This document shows positions 5,815 to 8,963 of a stretch of DNA of 8,963 nt, piece after piece (within the stretch, counting starts at the first letter, position 1; every line of letters starts with the position of its first letter). The stretch lies in NCBI GenBank assembly GCA_035272605.1, contig DATEQM010000235.1:1-8963 (forward strand), read 5' to 3'. This DNA is from JOPF136 sp035272605. GTDB taxonomy: Bacteria; Acidobacteriota; Terriglobia; Acidiferrales; UBA7541. Made by a program: the position numbers and the translations under genes. The notes under the pieces are model-generated. The model was not told where the DNA came from. It worked only from the letters and a program-made list of their open reading frames with translations, and did not search any database.

Positions 5815-7400
5815 GCGGGCGTGTGGATCCGATTCGCCTGGAAATCCTGAAGAACCTCTTCCACTCGGTGGCGGAGGAGATGGGGGCGGCGCTGCGCCGC
5901 TCCGCGTTTTCGCCCAACATCAAAGAGCGGCGGGATTACTCCTGCGCCGTGTTCGACGCGCGCGGCGAGGCGCTGGCCATGGGCGATCACATGCCCGTCC
6001 ATCTCGGCTCCATGCCCATGTCGGTAGCTGCCGCGCTCGCGGCGTTTCCTCTGGGCGCGGGAGACATTGCGATGCTGAATGATCCCTACGCCGGGGGCAC
6101 GCATCTGCCGGACATCACCCTGGTGATGCCCGTGTTCGTGGCGGGTCCCAATGCTTCGGGACGGCGGCCGGCCTTCTACGTGGCCAGCCGGGCGCATCAC
6201 GCGGACGTGGGCGGGGCGCAGGCCGGGTCCATGTCGCTGGCGCAGGAGATTTTCGCCGAGGGCGTGCGCATCCCGCCGGTAAAACTGTGCCGCGGCGGGA
6301 AGATTGACCGCGACGTGCTCGCCCTGGTGCTGGCCAATGTGCGCACGCCGGAAGAGCGCCAGGGCGACCTGACGGCGCAAATCGCCGCGTGCCGTACGGG
6401 CGGCCGGCGGCTGGAAGAAATCGTGGCGCGATACGGGCTCCCCGAAGTCGCCGCGTATGCCGGGCACCTGCTCGAGTATTCCGACCGCATGATGCGCGCG
6501 ACGCTGCGCGGCATCCCCCCGGGGCGCTACACGGCGGAGGATTTTCTGGATGACGACGGCGTGACCCGCGAGCCCGTGCGCATCCGGGTGAGCATCCGCG
6601 TGCGCGGGGAGCGCGCGCGCGTGGACTTCACGGGCTCGGCGCCGCAATGCGCGGGGAGCATCAACGCAGTCGAGGCCATCACGGTATCCGCCGTGTTTTA
6701 CGCCTTCCGCTGCCTATTGGACGAGCAGGTGCCTGCGACAGCGGGCCTCCTGCGGCCGATTCGGGTGATCGCGCCGGCAGGGTCGGTGGTAAACGCGCGG
6801 CCGCCCTGCGCCGTGGCGGGCGGCAACGTGGAGACCTCGCAGCGAATCGTGGACACCCTGCTGCGCGCCCTGGCGCGCGCGCTGCCACGGCGCGTGCCCG
6901 CCGCCTCGCAGGGGACCATGAACAATGTTTCGTTTGGAGGAGTGGACCCGCGCACGCGCCGCGCCTTTGCGTACTACGAGACCATCGCCGGCGGAATGGG
7001 CGCGCGGCCCGGGCGCGACGGCATCTCCGGCATCCACACCCACATGACGAATTCGCTGAACACGCCGGTGGAAGTGCTGGAGCACGTCTATCCGGTGCGC
7101 GTGCGGCGCTACAGCTTGCGGCCGGGCTCGGGAGGGCGCGGCAGGTGGCGCGGGGGCGACGGGATTGTCCGCGAGATCGAATTTCTTACCGCGGCGGAGG
7201 CCAGCCTGCTCTCCGACCGCCGGCGCATCGGGCCCTATGGCCTGGCCGGAGGCGGGCCCGGCGCGCGCGGGAAGAACCTGCTCATCCGCCGCGGGCGGAA
7301 GCGGACGTTGCCGTCCAAGACGAGCCTACACGTGGAGATTGGCGACGTGCTGCGCATCGAATCGCCGGGCGGCGGCGGATGGGGGAAGAGGAGGAAGTAG
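5811..7400 (+). CDS. hyuB: Hydantoinase/oxoprolinase subunit B (HyuB family), 529 aa
   Basis: Partner subunit of HyuA in the ATP-dependent cyclic-amide-opening or carboxylating enzyme; a cytoplasmic hetero-oligomer is expected. The hydantoinase_B domain fills the protein: DPIRLEILKN (6-15) at the start, RRDYSCAVFDARG (40-52), MGDHMPVHLGSMP (57-69), LNDPYAGGTHLPDITL (89-104), the histidine-rich SRAHHADVGG (126-135), TPEERQGDLTAQIAA (179-193), FTGSAPQCAGSINA (273-286), VAGGNVETSQRIVD (335-348), MNNVSFGG (370-377), THMTNSLNTPVEVLE (410-424) and the glycine-rich end LAGGGPGARG (478-487) and ESPGGGGWG (517-525). All signature blocks are intact, so an active subunit is expected. The ATG overlaps the hyuA stop, and a Shine-Dalgarno sits just upstream. 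Base composition matches hyuA. No transporter, racemase, carbamoylase or third acetone-carboxylase-type subunit lies nearby, so hydantoin, 5-oxoproline and other lactams all remain possible substrates. Confidence 0.93.
   Translation: MSGRVDPIRLEILKNLFHSVAEEMGAALRRSAFSPNIKERRDYSCAVFDARGEALAMGDHMPVHLGSMPMSVAAALAAFPLGAGDIAMLNDPYAGGTHLPDITLVMPVFVAGPNASGRRPAFYVASRAHHADVGGAQAGSMSLAQEIFAEGVRIPPVKLCRGGKIDRDVLALVLANVRTPEERQGDLTAQIAACRTGGRRLEEIVARYGLPEVAAYAGHLLEYSDRMMRATLRGIPPGRYTAEDFLDDDGVTREPVRIRVSIRVRGERARVDFTGSAPQCAGSINAVEAITVSAVFYAFRCLLDEQVPATAGLLRPIRVIAPAGSVVNARPPCAVAGGNVETSQRIVDTLLRALARALPRRVPAASQGTMNNVSFGGVDPRTRRAFAYYETIAGGMGARPGRDGISGIHTHMTNSLNTPVEVLEHVYPVRVRRYSLRPGSGGRGRWRGGDGIVREIEFLTAAEASLLSDRRRIGPYGLAGGGPGARGKNLLIRRGRKRTLPSKTSLHVEIGDVLRIESPGGGGWGKRRK
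7240..7257 (+). repeat. Direct repeat, copy 1 (inside hyuB)
   Basis: GCCTGGCCGGAGGCGGGC within the hyuB segment coding for LAGGG; an exact second copy lies at 7426-7443, after the hyuB stop. Confidence 0.5.
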
Positions 7401-7425
7401 AAAGGGAGAGCAAGATATCGCGCGC

Positions 7426-7443
7426 GCCTGGCCGGAGGCGGGC
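7426..7443 (+). repeat. Direct repeat, copy 2 (after hyuB)
   Basis: Exact 18-base copy of 7240-7257, starting 26 bases beyond the hyuB stop. It may be a scrap of duplicated hyuB tail or a chance match in GC-rich DNA. I see no extended similarity on either side of the repeat. Confidence 0.5.
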
Positions 7444-7469
7444 TTTGGGTGACCTGCCAGTGGCATTCC

Positions 7470-7498
7470 CCGGAAGCGGAAGCTCCTTGCTTTTCCGG
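7470..7498. other. Weak inverted repeat between convergent hyuB and DUF6065 gene
   Basis: CCGGAA (7470-7475) and TTCCGG (7493-7498) enclose 17 bases that can add only a few interrupted pairs. It is the only candidate end structure in the 132-bp convergent gap 7401-7532. No T-tract follows on either strand, so a terminator role is speculative. Confidence 0.2.
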
Positions 7499-7532
7499 CG
7501 TGGCTGATACGCAGCTTTCTACCGGCAAAGTC

Positions 7533-8315
7533 TCATTCTTGTGGATCCCGGAGCGTCAACTTAACTTGGTGATACTCCGCTTCGTCGCCGCGAGGGCTCA
7601 AGCCTCGCAGATAGTAGCGCTGCCAGGGCACCCTCTCTGCCTTCGTCCCGGGAATCGTGCGCAGGTGGTCCAGCCTCGACTCGCCCCACTCCTGGCACGC
7701 CATTGCAAGGTCCGGATGGGTGGAGATGTGGCGCAGGCTGAGGCGAAACCCTTCCAGCTCGCCACGCCGCTGCGGGAAGAACATACAAATGGGATCGTCC
7801 ACTTGAAAAGTCACCCTCGAGTTGGGTCGCGTGAGCTTCCAGTTCATTGAAAATGGGTAGGGAAGCCAGTCCGTCTCGATGAGGCCGTCGAGGGGACAAA
7901 TTCCGTCCTTGATCCAATTTGTCGGTCCGCGAACCGCGAGGTTATAGCCGGGTGGAGTTCGGAACAGGAATCCGAGCTTGAAGCTAATGATCCCGAACCC
8001 GAAATGACTGGTCACCGGGTTGGGCGGGACGCGTTTCGCATACTTGATCTTCACCCCATCGGGATCGTCGGAGCCGTTCCAAGTGGCGTGAAAGCGGTGG
8101 TCGTTCAGAAGAACCCAGCCGGCCTGGTTGGCCATCACAAGAGGAAGACAGCGTTTCGGATAATTGTCTTCTGCTTGCATCCATCGCCGATCCGCGGGCG
8201 CCGGAACGATGCGCATCGGAGGATAGCCCTCGAGCCGGTAGATGAGCAGTTCGGGTTGAGTCTCCGGTTCGGGGAGCGGTGAAGCCTCGTGGGCAGGGTC
8301 CGAGCGATCAGCCAT
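7533..8315 (-). CDS. DUF6065-family protein of unknown function, 260 aa
   Basis: No signal peptide or membrane helix is apparent, so it is probably cytoplasmic. The first 22 residues are Pro/Glu-rich and look disordered. The domain then runs from about LLIYRLEG (23-30) to about 215: RRWM (43-46), KRCLPL (54-59), FHATWNG (75-81), SHFGFGIISF (103-112), GFLFRTPPGYNL (115-126), RGPTN (129-133), KDGICPL (136-142), IETDWLPYPFSMNWKL (146-161) and a late FFPQRRGELE (179-188). This pattern of tryptophans, RCLPL, LFRTPPG, GP-N-KDG and ETDWLP-PF-MNW is what I recall for DUF6065; the assignment rests on memory of the family. Its biochemical role is unknown. The ATG at 8315 has only a weak GGGA seven bases upstream; in-frame TTG starts at 8333 and 8321 are alternatives. 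It lies 98 bp downstream of carD on the same strand and may share its transcript. GC content is about 59% in sampled lines, well below hyuAB. Confidence 0.8.
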   Translation of the reverse strand: MADRSDPAHEASPLPEPETQPELLIYRLEGYPPMRIVPAPADRRWMQAEDNYPKRCLPLVMANQAGWVLLNDHRFHATWNGSDDPDGVKIKYAKRVPPNPVTSHFGFGIISFKLGFLFRTPPGYNLAVRGPTNWIKDGICPLDGLIETDWLPYPFSMNWKLTRPNSRVTFQVDDPICMFFPQRRGELEGFRLSLRHISTHPDLAMACQEWGESRLDHLRTIPGTKAERVPWQRYYLRGLSPRGDEAEYHQVKLTLRDPQE

Positions 8316-8352
8316 CGGCAATTCCCAGGGCAAGGGTTCGTTTTTGTTGCAT
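8308..8352 (-). CDS. Possible 14-aa leader peptide ORF overlapping the DUF6065 start
   Basis: A minus-strand ATG at 8352 is preceded by AGGAG at a five-base spacing, a far better initiation site than that of the DUF6065 gene itself. It opens MQQKRTLALGIADG and stops with TGA at 8310-8308, overlapping the DUF6065 ATG (8315-8313) in another frame. The same frame also has an ATG at 8382, without a Shine-Dalgarno, that would give 24 residues. The geometry would allow a ribosome finishing the leader to restart on the downstream ATG. Alternatively the ORF is accidental, and the AGGAG simply sits too far upstream of the true start. No homology can be judged at this length. Confidence 0.35.
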   Translation of the reverse strand: MQQKRTLALGIADG

Positions 8353-8356
8353 CCCT

Positions 8357-8386
8357 GCTCCTAGATCAGCAAGGAGCTCCATGCTG
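8357..8386 (-). promoter_or_regulatory. Two mutually exclusive hairpins in the carD-DUF6065 gap
   Basis: Bases 8367-8386 form a 20-base dyad (arms CAGCA and TGCTG, one A/A mismatch, core GGAGCTCC). The bases 8372-8377 at its heart can instead pair with 8357-8362: on the minus strand GCTCCT, a nine-base loop, then AGGAGC. This second hairpin covers the Shine-Dalgarno of the 14-codon leader ORF. The two folds compete, as in attenuators or RNA switches, but no known class is recognised. The dyad could equally be a DNA operator. Confidence 0.35.
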
Positions 8387-8413
8387 GCGGATCGTACTTG
8401 GAGCGGGGGCGAT

Positions 8414-8938
8414 TTAGTCGGCCACGGTTTCGTTGGGCGGTGGGAGCGTGAGTTTGCTCTTCGCCAGGGCCTTCGTCACGCTGTCTTCCACAGCCTGTTC
8501 CCCCGTGTTGCGTGCCGTGGCCAGTTCGCTGATCAGCAGGTGCCGCGCGCGCTCCAGCATCTTTTTCTCACGGAAGGAGAGGGGCTTCGAACGGCTGAGG
8601 GATACCAGGCTTTTCAGCACCGTGGCCACTTCGTAGAGCGAGCCGGTGCGCATGCGCTCCGAGTTCTCTTTGAAGCGGTGCTTCCAGTCGTGGTGGCTGC
8701 CGCACTTCGTGTTTTCGAGGTAATTCAGCACGCGGCCGGCCTCGTTGGATTGAATCACCGGACGCAGCCCCACGGCCTGCACGTTGGAGTGCGGGACCAT
8801 GACGCGCAGCCCGCTGGCCACCACGCGCAGCATGAAGTACTTTTCTGTGCGGCCGTTCAGAACTCCGAAACTGATTTGTTCGATTACGCCTACGCCGTGG
8901 TTGGGATATACGACCTTTTCGCCTAGCCGGAAGTCCAT
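8414..8938 (-). CDS. carD: CarD/CdnL-type RNA polymerase-binding transcription regulator, 174 aa
   Basis: The N-terminal RNA-polymerase-interacting domain (about 1-60) starts with the canonical MDFRLGEKVVYPNHGVGVIEQI and continues with KYFMLRV (33-39) and VMVPHSN (46-52). The helical C-terminal domain (about 65-160) contains DWKHRFKENSERMRTGSLYEVATVLKSL, split here as 84-97 and 98-111, and SFREKKMLERARHLLISEL (121-139). Trp85 corresponds to the tryptophan that wedges into the upstream edge of the transcription bubble in characterised CarD proteins. From the family, CarD/CdnL binds the RNA polymerase beta subunit and stabilises open complexes at many promoters, rRNA promoters included; it is usually a conserved and often essential protein. 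Length is normal (about 160-175). The start at 8938 fits the family; upstream is only a G-rich run, and the promoter lies outside the window. The tail after residue 160 is Pro-rich and divergent. Confidence 0.94.
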   Translation of the reverse strand: MDFRLGEKVVYPNHGVGVIEQISFGVLNGRTEKYFMLRVVASGLRVMVPHSNVQAVGLRPVIQSNEAGRVLNYLENTKCGSHHDWKHRFKENSERMRTGSLYEVATVLKSLVSLSRSKPLSFREKKMLERARHLLISELATARNTGEQAVEDSVTKALAKSKLTLPPPNETVAD

Positions 8939-8963
8939 GAGCGGGAGCCCCCCAGAACTGACA

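Noticed and set aside
5667..6647. A 326-codon minus-strand open frame across the hyuA/hyuB junction
   Set aside because: Same shadow effect; it crosses two well-supported genes and shows no domain.
7470..7498. Intrinsic terminator after hyuB
   Set aside because: The stem is only six pairs around a 17-base loop and lacks a T-tract on either strand; kept only as a weak inverted repeat.
6647..7507. A 286-codon plus-strand frame overlapping the end of hyuB
   Set aside because: Arg/Ala/Gly-rich out-of-frame reading of hyuB; the HyuB frame holds the conserved motifs up to its stop at 7400.

Overview
The window is a stretch of GC-rich bacterial chromosome that most resembles an Acidobacteriota genome. 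The strongest clue is an 820-residue 'ADOP-type' permease with two FtsX/MacB halves and no ATPase beside it, a family known from large paralogous sets in Acidobacteria. A DinB-fold protein and a CarD regulator fit that setting. The phylum is an inference from family content, not from a marker gene. I see no mobile element, CRISPR array, tRNA, rRNA or phage gene.

Layout from left to right. Positions 1-300 hold the last 99 codons of tsaD (tRNA t6A synthesis), cut by the window edge. It converges on the ADOP permease on the minus strand (2819 down to 357), and a short GC hairpin lies in the 56-bp gap. A 335-bp divergent gap (2820-3154) without a gene contains a cluster of inverted repeats. A rightward block follows: a small DinB/YfiT-like putative metalloenzyme (3155-3673), a 68-bp gap with a perfect 24-bp GC palindrome, and the hydantoinase/oxoprolinase pair hyuA (3742-5814) and hyuB (5811-7400), which overlap by ATGA. 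This block converges on two leftward genes: carD (8938 to 8414) and, 98 bp downstream of it, a DUF6065-type protein of unknown function (8315 to 7533).

Functionally, hyuA and hyuB should make one ATP-dependent enzyme that opens a cyclic amide or imide (hydantoin, 5-oxoproline or similar) or carboxylates a ketone. The substrate cannot be read from sequence. The other genes look like independent housekeeping or accessory functions: RNA-polymerase-binding regulator, tRNA modification, membrane permease. I do not see an obviously new multi-gene system.

The least explained signals are in non-coding DNA: (a) the carD-DUF6065 gap, where a well-positioned Shine-Dalgarno leads into a 14-codon ORF overlapping the DUF6065 start and two mutually exclusive hairpins can form, one covering that Shine-Dalgarno; (b) the perfect palindrome directly in front of hyuA, whose only plausible start is a TTG without a Shine-Dalgarno; (c) the overlapping inverted repeats between the permease and dinB. 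GC content also steps up sharply in hyuAB compared with the flanking genes.
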